From: JAFAXD01 sp963816775
Lineage (GTDB): Bacteria > Pseudomonadota > Alphaproteobacteria > Rhizobiales > Xanthobacteraceae
Reading direction: 5' to 3'
Assembly (NCBI GenBank): GCA_963816775.1
Contig: CAWFLX010000062.1
Span: 1 to 64,000, forward strand
Length of the DNA: 64,000 bases
In this document: positions 33,127 through 42,718 of the stretch, one piece after another
Layout of the letters: the number at the start of each line of letters is the position of its first letter
How positions within the stretch are numbered: position 1 is the first letter of the stretch
Translations under genes and position numbers: made by a program
The notes under the pieces: model-generated
What the model was told of the DNA's origin: nothing
Databases searched by the model: none
What the model saw: only the letters and a program-made list of their open reading frames with translations

Positions 33127-34373
33127 GCGAAAATGCTCTGCGCTTTGATCAAGGCTTGCGCAAGGCCGTCGACCTCCTCGCGCGTGTTGTAGAGGGCAAA
33201 CGAGGCGCGGCAGCTTGCGGTCAGGCCGTAACGGGCGAGCAGCGGCATCACGCAATGGGTGCCGGCGCGGACCGCGACGCCGGCGCGATCGATCACGGTC
33301 GCAACGTCGTGCGGATGCGCGCCCTTCATCTCAAACGACAGGATCGGCCCCTTGTCCTTGGCGGTTCCGAGGATGCGCAGCGAGTTGATCTCGCGCAGCC
33401 GCTCCTGGGCGTAGTGAATGAGCCCGCCCTCATGGGCGCGGACGCGCGCCTTGCCGATCGAATTAACGTAGTCGAGCGCCGCGCCGAGCCCGATCGCCTG
33501 CACGATCGGTGGCGTGCCGGCCTCGAACTTGTGCGGCGGATCGCCGTAGGTGACGCGATCCTCGAAGACCTCGCGGATCATCTCGCCGCCACCCAGAAAC
33601 GGCCGCATGGCGGTGAGGTGCTCATGCTTGCCGTAGAGCGCGCCGATCCCGGTCGGGCCATAGAGCTTATGGCCCGTGAGGGCGTAGAAATCGCAATCGA
33701 GATCGGCCACGTCGACATCGAGGTGAACCGCGCCCTGGGCGCCGTCGACCAGCACCGGAATGCCGCGCGCGTGCGCGAGCCGCACCACCTCCTTGATCGG
33801 AACGACCGTGCCCAGCATGTTCGACATGTGGGTGATCGCCACCATCTTGGTGCGCGGACCAAGCAGTTTTTCAAACTCGTCGAGCAGAAAATTGCCCTCG
33901 TCGTCGACCGGCGCCCATTTGATCACCGCGCCGTGGCGCTCGCGCAGGAAATTCCACGGCACGATGTTGGAATGGTGCTCCATGATCGAGAGCACGATTT
34001 CGTCGCCAGCTTGTTTAATGCGGTCGCGGCCGAACGTGTAAGCAACGAGGTTGATGGCCTCGGTGGCGTTGCGGGTGAAAATGATTTCTTCGGCCTGGCG
34101 CGCGTTGATGAACGCGCGCACCGTCTCGCGCGCGCCTTCGTAGGCCTCGGTCGCCGCGTTGGCGAGGTAGTGCAGGCCGCGGTGCACGTTGGCGTATTCG
34201 CTGGTGTAAGCCTGGTTAAGCCGGTCGAGCACGACTTGCGGCTTTTGCGCGGAGGCGGCGTTGTCGAGATAGACGAGCGGCTTGCCATAGATCTGCATGG
34301 CGAGAATCGGAAAATCCTCGCGGATGCGTGCCACATCGTAGGCGCCGTTGCTGACTGCGGGGTGCTTGCTCAT
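33123..34373 (-). CDS. sufS: SufS cysteine desulfurase (group II)
   Basis: 416-residue PLP enzyme that removes sulfur from cysteine for Fe-S assembly. PLP lysine in LTGHKLYGPTGIGALYG; persulfide Cys in RAGTHCVMPLL, the group II (SufS) form. Other family motifs: YLDNAASAQKP, NVHRGLHYLANAAT and EHHSNIVPW. The ATG overlaps the sufD stop (ATGA). No sufE gene is visible in this window, so the sulfur acceptor may be encoded elsewhere. Confidence 0.96.
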   Translation of the reverse strand: MSKHPAVSNGAYDVARIREDFPILAMQIYGKPLVYLDNAASAQKPQVVLDRLNQAYTSEYANVHRGLHYLANAATEAYEGARETVRAFINARQAEEIIFTRNATEAINLVAYTFGRDRIKQAGDEIVLSIMEHHSNIVPWNFLRERHGAVIKWAPVDDEGNFLLDEFEKLLGPRTKMVAITHMSNMLGTVVPIKEVVRLAHARGIPVLVDGAQGAVHLDVDVADLDCDFYALTGHKLYGPTGIGALYGKHEHLTAMRPFLGGGEMIREVFEDRVTYGDPPHKFEAGTPPIVQAIGLGAALDYVNSIGKARVRAHEGGLIHYAQERLREINSLRILGTAKDKGPILSFEMKGAHPHDVATVIDRAGVAVRAGTHCVMPLLARYGLTASCRASFALYNTREEVDGLAQALIKAQSIFA

Positions 34374-35683
34374 GTTCCCCGCGCTCCCAGCCAACGTATG
34401 GCGGCAAACATGAGATCGGCACGCACGCCCTCATGCGCGATGGTCTCGATCGCTTCACCCACGAACGACTGGATCAGCAGTGCTTCCGCCTCCGGTTCCG
34501 GTATCCCGCGCGCCATCAGATAGAATTTCAAGTTCTCATCGAGCGCGCCTGCGGTCGCGCCATGGCCGCATTGCACGTCATCCGCGAAAATCTCGAGCTC
34601 AGGCTTGTTGTCCGCTTCGGCGCGCTCGGAGAGGAGCAGGGCCCTGGTCATCATGCGCGCGTCGGTCTTCTGCGCGTCCGGGCGCACCACGATCTTGCCC
34701 TGGAAAACGCCGTGGCTTTCATCGTCGAGGACGGACTTGAAGAGCTCGCGGCTCACCGACCCGCCGAGTGCGTGATCGAGCACGAGCGTGGTGTCCGAAT
34801 GCTGGCGATGACGCAGCAAGTTGACGCCTGAGAGATGGAGCTGCGCGTCCTTGCCTTGACACAAGACAAACAGTTGGTTGCGCACGACCGCGCCGCCGAG
34901 CGTAAAGGTGAAGTCGCGCAGTTCGGCGCGCTCGCCGACGCCTGCACTCAGGGTACTGACATGAAGGGCCGTGCTCCCCTCGCAGGTGACCTTGACGTGG
35001 TCGACCTTGGCCCCGCGCCCAATCTCGAGATCGAGCGCGGTGTTGATCTGGTAGTCGAGGTTGTCCGGGCCTTCGTGGCTTTCCACCAGCGTCAGTTGCG
35101 CGCCGGGCGCAACGATCACCCGCGAACGCGCGAACACGGCTGTCGCCTTGCCGGCGCTGTGGACGAACACCAGCTGGATCGGACGCGGCACAGTTGCGCC
35201 CGCTTTCACCCGAACCACTGCGCCATCCGAGGCGAAAGCGGTGTTGAGAGCGAGCGCCACGTCGTCGTTGGCGCCGTCGACGAGTGCATCGTCGTGCTCG
35301 GCCATCTCGCGCGCGAACGACGTCACCGTCACACCGTCGATCGCCGTATCAGACAGTTCCGGCACAAAGCTTCCGTCAACAATCACGATGCGATGGGCGC
35401 GCAGGCCCGCCAGGATCGACCCGGCGGATTTGGCTGCCGCCTTGGCAGTAGCGTCAGGCGCCTCGGCCAGCGGCTTGCCGTCGCGCATGAGCGCGCGCAG
35501 GTCGGTGTACTTCCAGTCCTCGATGCGCCGATGCGGCAAGCCTAAGCGCTCGAAGCGCCGGAACGCCGCCTCCCGCCGCGCCGCAACCTGGCGCCCGCCT
35601 GGCAATGATGTCCGGCGTCGCGCGAACACGTCCGCCAGGGCCGTTTCGGCCGCCGTCTTGATCAGAGTGACCTCGGCGTTCAT
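34370..35683 (-). CDS. sufD: SufD, Fe-S scaffold complex subunit
   Basis: 437-residue beta-helix protein that forms the SufBC2D scaffold. Recognisable by RRIEDWKYTDLRAL near the N-terminus, TLVESHEGPDNLDYQ, and the C-terminal GVFQGKIVVRPDAQKTDARMMTRALLLS and DDVQCGHGATAGALDE, which holds the conserved Cys-Gly-His used at the SufB-SufD interface. ATG 35683 (MNAEVTLIK) is 4 bp after sufC; longer reading overlaps sufC. Confidence 0.95.
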   Translation of the reverse strand: MNAEVTLIKTAAETALADVFARRRTSLPGGRQVAARREAAFRRFERLGLPHRRIEDWKYTDLRALMRDGKPLAEAPDATAKAAAKSAGSILAGLRAHRIVIVDGSFVPELSDTAIDGVTVTSFAREMAEHDDALVDGANDDVALALNTAFASDGAVVRVKAGATVPRPIQLVFVHSAGKATAVFARSRVIVAPGAQLTLVESHEGPDNLDYQINTALDLEIGRGAKVDHVKVTCEGSTALHVSTLSAGVGERAELRDFTFTLGGAVVRNQLFVLCQGKDAQLHLSGVNLLRHRQHSDTTLVLDHALGGSVSRELFKSVLDDESHGVFQGKIVVRPDAQKTDARMMTRALLLSERAEADNKPELEIFADDVQCGHGATAGALDENLKFYLMARGIPEPEAEALLIQSFVGEAIETIAHEGVRADLMFAAIRWLGARGT

Positions 35684-35687
35684 TCGA

Positions 35688-36437
35688 TCACGCCGCCTCG
35701 TCCTGGTAGCCCGCATAGCCCTTGGCCTCGAGCTCGAGCGCGAGCTCCTTGCCACCGGTCTTTACGATGCGGCCGCGCGAGAGCACGTGCACTACGTCGG
35801 GCACGATGTAATCGAGTAGCCGCTGATAATGGGTGATAACGACCATTGCGCGCCCTGGGGCACGCAGCCGGTTGACGCCGTCGGCCACGATCTTGAGGGC
35901 ATCGATGTCGAGGCCGGAGTTGGTTTCGTCGAGCACGCACAGCCGCGGCTCCAGCAACGCCATCTGCAAAATCTCGTTGCGCTTCTTCTCGCCGCCGGAG
36001 AACCCGACATTGACCCCACGCCGCAGCATGTCCTGATTGATATCGAGCCTGGCAGCAGCGTCGCGCACGCGCTTCATGAATTCGGGCGTCAAGAGCTCCG
36101 GCTCGCCGCGCTGTTTGCGCTGCGCATTGATGGCGGTGCGTAGGAAGGTCATGGTAGCGACGCCCGGGATCTCCAGCGGATACTGGAACGCGAGGAAAAT
36201 TCCGCGCGCCGCACGTTCGTCGGGGCGCAGCGCGAGCAGGTCCTCGCCTTCGAACAAAACGTCGCCGCCGGTGACTTCGTACCCGCCTTTGCCCGCAAGC
36301 ACATGCGCGAGCGTCGACTTACCGGAGCCGTTCGGGCCCATGATGGCGTGCACTTCGCCCGCATTCACGGTGAGGTCCAGGCCATTGAGGATCGCACGGT
36401 CGTCCACCCTCACCTGCAGGTTCTTGATTTCAAGCAT
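35688..36437 (-). CDS. sufC: SufC, Fe-S assembly ATPase
   Basis: 249-residue cytosolic ABC-type ATPase. Walker A GPNGSGKST, signature FSGGEKKRNEI, Walker B RLCVLDETNSGLDIDAL and the switch VITHYQRLLDYI, all in the SufC-specific forms. Drives the conformational change of SufB-SufD during cluster assembly. ATG 36437 (MLEIKNLQV) is used; 16 bp separate it from sufB. Confidence 0.96.
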   Translation of the reverse strand: MLEIKNLQVRVDDRAILNGLDLTVNAGEVHAIMGPNGSGKSTLAHVLAGKGGYEVTGGDVLFEGEDLLALRPDERAARGIFLAFQYPLEIPGVATMTFLRTAINAQRKQRGEPELLTPEFMKRVRDAAARLDINQDMLRRGVNVGFSGGEKKRNEILQMALLEPRLCVLDETNSGLDIDALKIVADGVNRLRAPGRAMVVITHYQRLLDYIVPDVVHVLSRGRIVKTGGKELALELEAKGYAGYQDEAA

Positions 36438-36453
36438 TGCCAATGTCTTCACC

Positions 36454-37938
36454 TCAACCAACGCTGCCTTCGAGGGAGATCGAGATCAGCTTTTGCGCCT
36501 CGACCGCGAACTCCATCGGCAGCTGCTGCAGCACGTCCTTGACAAAACCGTTGACCACCAGAGCGGTCGCTTCCTCGGCCGACAGGCCGCGCTGCATGCA
36601 GTAGAACAGCATCTCTTCGGAGATCTTCGAGGTGGTGGCCTCGTGCTCGAACACCGTGGAGGCATTCTTGGCTTCGATATAGGGCACGGTGTGCGCGCCG
36701 CAGTGATGGCCGATCAGCAGGCTGTCGCAGTTCGTGAAGTTACGCGCCCCGGTGGCGCGCCGGTGCGAGGAGACAAGTCCGCGGTAGGTGTTGTTCGAGC
36801 GGCCGGCCGCGATACCCTTGGAGATGATCCGGCTGGTCGTGTTCTTGCCCAGATGGATCATCTTGGTCCCGGAATCGACCTGCTGGCGACCGTTGGAGAT
36901 CGCGATTGAGTAGAACTCGCCGCGCGAATTGTCGCCGCGCAGGATGCAGCTCGGATACTTCCAGGTGATGGCCGAGCCGGTCTCGACCTGGGTCCAGGAA
37001 ATCTTGGCGCGCGCGCCGCGGCAGTCCCCGCGTTTGGTGACGAAATTGAAGATGCCGCCGCGACCCTCGCTGTCGCCGGGATACCAATTCTGCACCGTCG
37101 AATATTTGATCTCGGCGTCGTCAAGCGCGATCAGTTCGACCACGGCCGCGTGCAACTGGTTCTCGTCACGCATGGGCGCCGTGCAGCCTTCGAGATAGCT
37201 CACATAGGAGCCCTTGTCGGCGATGATGAGCGTTCGCTCGAACTGGCCGGTGTTCTTCTCGTTGATGCGGAAATAGGTCGAGAGTTCCATCGGGCACCGC
37301 ACACCCGGCGGCACATAGACGAACGAGCCGTCGGAGAACACCGCCGAATTGAGCGTCGCAAAGAAATTATCGGTCACCGGCACGACCGTCCCCAGATAGG
37401 TCTTCACCAGCTCGGGATACTCACGGATCGCTTCCGAAATCGGCATGAAGACCACGCCCGCCTTCATGAGCTCTGCCTTGAAAGTGGTCGCGACCGAGAC
37501 CGAGTCGAACACCGCGTCGACCGCGACGCGCGAACGCTCCCCGTCCGGGCGTTCGACCCCCGCCAGGATTTCCTGCTCGCGCAACGGAATGCCGAGTTTC
37601 TCGTAGGTCTTGAGGATTTCCGGATCGATGTCGTCGAGCGACTTCGGCGCTTTGAACGCCTTCGGCGCGGAGTAGTAGTAGATGTCCTGATAGTCGATCG
37701 CCGGATACTCGACCCGTGCCCAGCGCGGCTCCCGCATGGTCAGCCAGCGCCGATAGGCACCAAGCCGCCATTCCAGCATCCAGGCGGGTTCGTCCTTCTT
37801 GGCCGAGATGAAACGCACGGTGTCTTCGGACAGCCCCTTGGGCGCCCGTTCGGACTCGATGTCGGTCTCGAACCCGTATTTGTATTGATCAACGTCAATA
37901 CCGCGGACGCGGTCGACGGTCTCTTGCACGGCCGGCAT
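36454..37938 (-). CDS. sufB: SufB, Fe-S scaffold complex subunit
   Basis: 494-residue scaffold subunit on which the cluster is built. Conserved stretches: YKYGFETDIESERAPKGLSEDTVRFIS near the start, VPVTDNFFATLNSAVFSDGSF, YVPPGVRCPMELSTYFRIN, EGCTAPMRDENQLHAAVVE and CDSLLIGHHCGAHTVPYI, which includes the acceptor-site Cys and His residues. Length and start (MPAVQETVDRV) match the family. Preceded on this strand by a strong GGAGGG and a 181-bp gap after nifS. Confidence 0.96.
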   Translation of the reverse strand: MPAVQETVDRVRGIDVDQYKYGFETDIESERAPKGLSEDTVRFISAKKDEPAWMLEWRLGAYRRWLTMREPRWARVEYPAIDYQDIYYYSAPKAFKAPKSLDDIDPEILKTYEKLGIPLREQEILAGVERPDGERSRVAVDAVFDSVSVATTFKAELMKAGVVFMPISEAIREYPELVKTYLGTVVPVTDNFFATLNSAVFSDGSFVYVPPGVRCPMELSTYFRINEKNTGQFERTLIIADKGSYVSYLEGCTAPMRDENQLHAAVVELIALDDAEIKYSTVQNWYPGDSEGRGGIFNFVTKRGDCRGARAKISWTQVETGSAITWKYPSCILRGDNSRGEFYSIAISNGRQQVDSGTKMIHLGKNTTSRIISKGIAAGRSNNTYRGLVSSHRRATGARNFTNCDSLLIGHHCGAHTVPYIEAKNASTVFEHEATTSKISEEMLFYCMQRGLSAEEATALVVNGFVKDVLQQLPMEFAVEAQKLISISLEGSVG

Positions 37939-38049
37939 TTCATTCCCTCCACTGCGGTTTCAAGGACCGCGGGTTGGATCTATGGCGGTGTCCGGTAACC
38001 ACCTCCTGAAGCGCGTCCCACGAGAAACGCGCCTCGCTTCAAACGCTTG

Positions 38050-38136
38050 AGAGCACTCCAGCCAAATTCGGATGCGCTCTAAATTGTATCAGGGGCCAAG
38101 CAAGCAGCCTTCAGCGGCGCTACGCCGCAAGGCCCC
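38050..38136. promoter_or_regulatory. Inverted repeats between nifS and sufB
   Basis: Two structures lie in or beside the 181-bp nifS-sufB gap. At about 38050-38081, AGAGCACTCC and GGATGCGCTCT form an imperfect dyad around an AT-rich centre, a possible operator. At 38092-38136, GCGGCG-CTA-CGCCGC (38114-38128) is nested inside GGGGCC/GGCCCC; the nifS TAG stop sits in its loop. The second could be a weak terminator or processing site between nifS and sufB. I could not match either to a known Irr, IscR or RirA site. Confidence 0.35.
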
Positions 38137-39289
38137 GCTTCCCCTTAGATAGTCCCATAACACTCTTCATCCAAGCGTTTAGAAAGATTTCAATCTCCTC
38201 TTCGGTCGTGGTCGGACCGAGGCTGACGCGGACCGCGCCGAGGGCGAGTTCCGGCGCCACGCCCATGGCAGCCAAAACGTGCGACGGCGCGACCTTCCCG
38301 GACGAGCAAGCGGAGCCGGAGGAGACCGAAACCCCGTCAAGGTCGAGCGCAATCAGGGCAGTTTCAGCCTTGATTCCGGGCACGGCGACAAGGGTCGTGT
38401 TCGGCAGTCTGGGAGCTTCAGTGCCGAAAATGATCGCCGCCGGCGAAGCCGCACGCAATCCCGCCTCAACGCGGTCGCGCGCGCGCTGCATGTAGGCGGC
38501 CTCCTCTGCAAGCCCGGCCAGCGCTGCCCGCGCGGCCGCCCCAAAGCCCACGATCCCAATGACGTTTTCCGTACCGGCACGGCTGCCGCGTTCCTGCCCA
38601 CCGCCCTTGATGAGTGGGTCGGCGATATGCAGGTCTTCGCTAGCCAGCACCAGGGCCCCGACCCCCTTGGGGCCGCCGAGCTTGTGTGCAGATAGCGTGA
38701 GAAGATCTGCTCCTAGCGAGTTGATATCGCACAGAATCTTTCCGGCTGCCTGGACCGCGTCGACGTGCAGCAGGCCGCCCGCGGCGTGGGTTCGCTCAGC
38801 TACCGCAGCCACCGGCTGGATGACCCCGGTCTCGTTGTTGGCCAGCATGACCGAGACCGTGGGTGCGTTTCCCTTGAGTTCGTCGAGCCGCTCGGCGAGC
38901 CACGTGAGATCGACGACCCCCTCAGGAGTGACTGGCACGTCTTCACGCAGCTGCGGAGGATAGCGGCCGCCGGCGCGGACCGACGGATGCTCGATCGAGG
39001 AAATCAGCACGCGATCGCGCGAGTGCCGCTCGCCGGTCGCAAGCGACGGGGTCAGCGCGAGCGTGTTGGCTTCGGTTCCCCCCGACGTAAAGATCACGTT
39101 GCGCGCTTGCGCGCCGACGAGCGACGCCACCTCTTCGCGCGCCGATTCGATGCGTGCGCGCGCAGCGCGGCCATCGGCATGGACAGACGAGGGGTTGCCG
39201 ACGAGATCGAGCGCGGCCTCCATTGCGCGGCGTGCCTGCGGCCGCAGCGGCGCCGTCGCATTCCAGTCGAGATACGCCCGAATTCCCAT
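38120..39289 (-). CDS. NifS/IscS-type cysteine desulfurase (group I)
   Basis: 389-residue PLP enzyme. PLP lysine in LSAHKLGGPKGVGAL; catalytic Cys in SSGSACSSGKVAPSHVL, the group I loop, so it is distinct from SufS in the same operon. Other motifs: YLDWNATAPLRP, TSGGTEANTLAL and SSIEHPSV. ATG 39289 (MGIRAYLDWN) is used. First gene of the suf operon; the 286 bp upstream to the divergent hydrolase gene should contain the operon promoter, but I see no confident -35/-10 pair. Confidence 0.92.
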   Translation of the reverse strand: MGIRAYLDWNATAPLRPQARRAMEAALDLVGNPSSVHADGRAARARIESAREEVASLVGAQARNVIFTSGGTEANTLALTPSLATGERHSRDRVLISSIEHPSVRAGGRYPPQLREDVPVTPEGVVDLTWLAERLDELKGNAPTVSVMLANNETGVIQPVAAVAERTHAAGGLLHVDAVQAAGKILCDINSLGADLLTLSAHKLGGPKGVGALVLASEDLHIADPLIKGGGQERGSRAGTENVIGIVGFGAAARAALAGLAEEAAYMQRARDRVEAGLRAASPAAIIFGTEAPRLPNTTLVAVPGIKAETALIALDLDGVSVSSGSACSSGKVAPSHVLAAMGVAPELALGAVRVSLGPTTTEEEIEIFLNAWMKSVMGLSKGKRGLAA

Positions 39290-39575
39290 CGTACCGCAGC
39301 TCACAGCCTCGTTTTGCGCGGTTTCCCGGCGCTCGTTGGCCTAGAATCCGCAAGATTGCGTCTAAAACGCCGGCTTCAACCGTATCATGAATCTTGCTTT
39401 CGGCCCTGCCGATCGTGATAGAAAGCAGTCCGCGCCGGGTGTCCCCGTGCGCACATCCGCAGCCATCGGACCACCAAAGCTCAGAATAGTCCAAGATCAG
39501 GTGCGCTCGGGGCTTCGCATGCGTTAATCGCAGCGGAGCACTCTCAGGCTGGCTCAGACTTCATCGAGGTTACGA

Positions 39576-40262
39576 ATGCCCGAAATTATCTTCACCGGTT
39601 CGGCCGGACGAATTGAAGGCCGTTTCCATCCGGCGAAGACGAAAAATGCGCCGATCGCGATCGTGCTGCATCCGCATCCGCAGTTCGGCGGCACGATGAA
39701 CCATCAGATCGTCTATCAGCTGTACTACGCGTTCGCGCATCGCAATTTCGCCGTGCTGCGGTTCAACTTCCGCGGCGTCGGCCGCAGTCAGGGCACCTTC
39801 GACCATGGCATGGGCGAGCTCTCCGACGCGGCCTCGGCGCTCGACTGGGCACAGGCCATCAACCCGGAAACGCGCAGCTGCTGGATCGCAGGGTTCTCGT
39901 TCGGCGCCTGGATCGGCATGCAGCTCTTGATGCGGCGGCCCGAGATCGAGGGCTTCATCTCGATCGCCCCGCCGGCAAACCTCTACGATTTCTCGTTCCT
40001 GGCGCCCTGCCCCTCCTCCGGGCTGATCATCCACGGTGACAAGGATGCGGTCGTGCCGCACAAGGACGTCACCGGTCTTGTCGAGAAGCTCAAGACCCAG
40101 AAAGGCATTGTGATCGACCAGAAAGTCGTCACCGGCGCCAACCATTTCTTCGACGGCAAGATCGACGTGCTGATGAACGAGGTCGGGACCTACCTCGACA
40201 AGCGGATCGCTGCGGGTGAAACGCGGCCCGAGCCACGCGGCCGCCGCAGCGGAGCCGGGTAA
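39576..40262 (+). CDS. Alpha/beta hydrolase, uncharacterised
   Basis: 228 residues. The oxyanion region is VLHPHPQFGGTMNH, the nucleophile elbow is IAGFSFGAWIG (Ser in GxSxG), the Asp is in IHGDKDAVVP and the His in TGANHFFDG, a complete triad. Members of this group are annotated as cytosolic hydrolases or the CDP-alcohol-type DUF; substrate unknown. Divergent from the suf operon, an arrangement I recall in other rhizobia, which may indicate shared control (inference). Confidence 0.9.
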   Translation: MPEIIFTGSAGRIEGRFHPAKTKNAPIAIVLHPHPQFGGTMNHQIVYQLYYAFAHRNFAVLRFNFRGVGRSQGTFDHGMGELSDAASALDWAQAINPETRSCWIAGFSFGAWIGMQLLMRRPEIEGFISIAPPANLYDFSFLAPCPSSGLIIHGDKDAVVPHKDVTGLVEKLKTQKGIVIDQKVVTGANHFFDGKIDVLMNEVGTYLDKRIAAGETRPEPRGRRSGAG

Positions 40263-40294
40263 GTTATTACCCTAGGACGCCTGCATCCCGCGCG

Positions 40295-41410
40295 TTATTC
40301 AACGGCCCTTGTGACCACTCCGCCGGACATTGGTCTCGGCGCCCCGGTGGTCGACGGAAACGTGATCGGCAATCCCCGCAGGGTCCTCACCGCCAGGTAG
40401 GCAAATGCCTGCGCCTCGAGCGCATCGCCCGACCAGCCGAGCGCGTCGGCCGGTTCGACCGAGGCAGGCGCGAGCCGTTCTTTGAGCATCGCCAGCATTG
40501 CCAGGTTGCGCGCGCCCCCGCCGCCGACAATCCACGTGCGCGGCGCACGAGGCAGCAGCGGCACCACGCGGGCGACGCAGCCGGCGGTCAGCGCCGCTAG
40601 CGTCGCTGCCCCGTCCTCGACCGAGGAGTTGGAGAGCCCGCGTGCTGCGGACGCGAACGCGTTGCGATCGAGCGATTTCGGCGGCGACCTCTCGAAGAAC
40701 GCATGGCGCAGGACGCGCTCGACGAACGCTTCGTCCACGCGTCCGCGCGCCGTCTTAGCGCCGCCGGTGTCGAAGGCGCGGCCGGTGCGCGCCTGCATGA
40801 AATCGTCAAGCAGCGCATTGCCGGGGCCCGTGTCACACGCGATGAGGTTGCCGTCGTCACAGTAGGTCACGTTAGCAACGCCCCCGAGGTTGAGCACTGC
40901 GATCGGCCGTGGCCGGTCGAGACTTTGCGCCAGCGCGCCGTGAAATACGGGTACCAGGGGCGCGCCCTGTCCGCCCGCGGCGACGTCAGCGGCGCGGAAG
41001 TCGAAGGCGACCGGGACGCCGAAACGGCGCGCGAGCGCGCGGCCGTCGCCGATCTGGACCGTCAGACGGCGCTCCGGCCGGTGCAGAACGGTCTGACCGT
41101 GGAAGCCGATGACCTCGATCGTCGTCAGCGACAGGCTGTTGTCCGCGAGGTAGTCCTCGAGTGCGTCGCCGTGCGCGCGTGTGACCAACGCCTCGGCTTG
41201 GGCCAGAACGCCGGGCCGCTGGTTGCGATCGCTCACGTTCACCGCGTCGGTCAGCGCCTGGCGCAACAGCGATCGCTCGGCTTCCGCGTAGGCGCGATAA
41301 CCGGTCGGCCCGAACGCGGAGACACGTTCGCCGTCGGTCTCGATCACCGCAACGTCGACCCCGTCGAACGATGTACCGCTCATCAGGCCAATGGCTTGCA
41401 CCGCCGTCAT
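40295..41410 (-). CDS. anmK: Anhydro-N-acetylmuramic acid kinase
   Basis: 371-residue cytosolic kinase that opens and phosphorylates 1,6-anhydro-MurNAc recovered from peptidoglycan turnover, giving MurNAc-6-phosphate. N-terminal phosphate loop GLMSGTSFDGVDVAV, DNGPGNALLDDF-type motif as CDTGPGNALLDDFM, and adenosine motif WIVGGGGARNLAML. ATG 41410. Divergent from tyrS with 48 bp between starts, the common rhizobial arrangement. Its substrate would come from lytic transglycosylases such as the broken gene at the left end. Confidence 0.95.
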   Translation of the reverse strand: MTAVQAIGLMSGTSFDGVDVAVIETDGERVSAFGPTGYRAYAEAERSLLRQALTDAVNVSDRNQRPGVLAQAEALVTRAHGDALEDYLADNSLSLTTIEVIGFHGQTVLHRPERRLTVQIGDGRALARRFGVPVAFDFRAADVAAGGQGAPLVPVFHGALAQSLDRPRPIAVLNLGGVANVTYCDDGNLIACDTGPGNALLDDFMQARTGRAFDTGGAKTARGRVDEAFVERVLRHAFFERSPPKSLDRNAFASAARGLSNSSVEDGAATLAALTAGCVARVVPLLPRAPRTWIVGGGGARNLAMLAMLKERLAPASVEPADALGWSGDALEAQAFAYLAVRTLRGLPITFPSTTGAPRPMSGGVVTRAVE

Positions 41411-41458
41411 GCAGTCCCTCGGTTGAATATGATACCGGACCTGTTACACCAGCGCCCC

Positions 41459-42712
41459 ATGAGCACCTACAAATCGGATTTCTTGCGCACACTAGCAGAG
41501 CGCGGGTTCATGCATCAGGTCTCGGAGCCCGATGTGCTCGACGCGCTAGCGCATTCCTCGCGTATTACCGCCTATATCGGGTTTGATTGCACCGCGCCAT
41601 CGTTGCACGTCGGGTCGTTGCTGCCGATCATGATGCTCTATTGGATGCAGCAGACCGGCCATCGACCGATTGCGCTGATGGGCGGCGGCACGACCCGGGT
41701 CGGAGATCCATCCGGGAAGGACGAAAGTCGTCGCATCCTGACCGACGAGGCGATCAATCAAAACCTCGCCGGTATTCGCGCGATCTTCGCGAAGTTCCTG
41801 AAGTTCGGCGATGGCCCGAGCGACGCCATCATGGCCAACAACGCCGATTGGCTCAACGGCCTCAACTACATCGATTTCCTGCGCGATGTCGGCCGGCATT
41901 TCTCGGTCAATCGCATGCTGGCGTTTGACTCGGTCAAGCTGCGGCTCGAGCGCCAGCATGAACTATCGTTCCTTGAATTCAACTACATGATCCTGCAGGC
42001 CTACGACTTCGTCGAGCTCAACAAGCGCACCGGCTGCGTATTGCAGATGGGCGGCTCGGACCAGTGGGGCAACATCGTCAACGGCATCGAGCTCGGCCGC
42101 CGCATGCACAACGCGCAGCTGTTCGCGCTGACCTCGCCGCTGATCACCACGTCTTCCGGCGCCAAGATGGGGAAGACCGCGGCCGGCGCGGTCTGGCTCA
42201 ATCCCGACATGGTGAGCCCGTACGACTACTGGCAGTACTGGCGCAATACCGAGGACGGTGACGTCGAGCGCTTCCTGAAGCTGTTCACGGTGCTGCCGCT
42301 CACTGAGATCGCACGGCTGTCGGCGCTGCGTGGGCAGGATATCAACGAGGCCAAGAAAGTGCTCGCGACCGAAGCGACAGCGCTGGTGCACGGCCGCCCG
42401 GCTGCCGAACAGGCGGCCGAGACGGCCCGCAAAACCTTCGAAGAAGGCGAGATCGCTGAGACGCTCCCGTCGACCGACATCGCGCGCTCGGAGCTCGAGC
42501 AGGGGATCGGCGTGCTCGCTGCGTTTGCAAAAGCGGCGCTGGTGAGTTCGAACAGCGAGGCTCGCCGTCAAATCAAGGCCGGCGGACTGCGGGTCAACGA
42601 CGCGGTCGCCACGGACGAAAAAATGATCTTGACGACACGCGACCTGACCCCTGAAGGCGTGATCAAGCTGTCGCTCGGCCGCAAACGTCACGTGCTGTTG
42701 AGGGCGGTCTGA
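41459..42712 (+). CDS. tyrS: Tyrosyl-tRNA synthetase
   Basis: 417-residue class I aminoacyl-tRNA synthetase. HIGH motif appears as HVGS, KMSKS motif as KMGKT; tyrosine-binding YIGFDCTAPSLHVGS and QMGGSDQWGNI are typical. The last 65 residues form an S4 RNA-binding domain (ARRQIKAGGLRVNDAVATD). ATG 41459 (MSTYKSDFLRTLAERG) matches the family start; an upstream in-frame ATG overlaps the anmK promoter region. Converges with the DUF3971 gene, 6 bp apart. Confidence 0.96.
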   Translation: MSTYKSDFLRTLAERGFMHQVSEPDVLDALAHSSRITAYIGFDCTAPSLHVGSLLPIMMLYWMQQTGHRPIALMGGGTTRVGDPSGKDESRRILTDEAINQNLAGIRAIFAKFLKFGDGPSDAIMANNADWLNGLNYIDFLRDVGRHFSVNRMLAFDSVKLRLERQHELSFLEFNYMILQAYDFVELNKRTGCVLQMGGSDQWGNIVNGIELGRRMHNAQLFALTSPLITTSSGAKMGKTAAGAVWLNPDMVSPYDYWQYWRNTEDGDVERFLKLFTVLPLTEIARLSALRGQDINEAKKVLATEATALVHGRPAAEQAAETARKTFEEGEIAETLPSTDIARSELEQGIGVLAAFAKAALVSSNSEARRQIKAGGLRVNDAVATDEKMILTTRDLTPEGVIKLSLGRKRHVLLRAV

Positions 42713-42718
42713 TCCAAG

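Noticed and set aside
33054..34523. 489-residue plus-strand open frame across sufS
   Set aside because: Antisense shadow; its sequence is a reverse-frame reading of SufS and crosses the sufS/sufD and sufS/sufT junctions.
39343..39369. TAGAATCC...GTCTAAA upstream of nifS as an Irr (ICE) box
   Set aside because: Half-sites are too far apart and only partly match the TTTAGAA..TTCTAAA consensus; not good enough to call.
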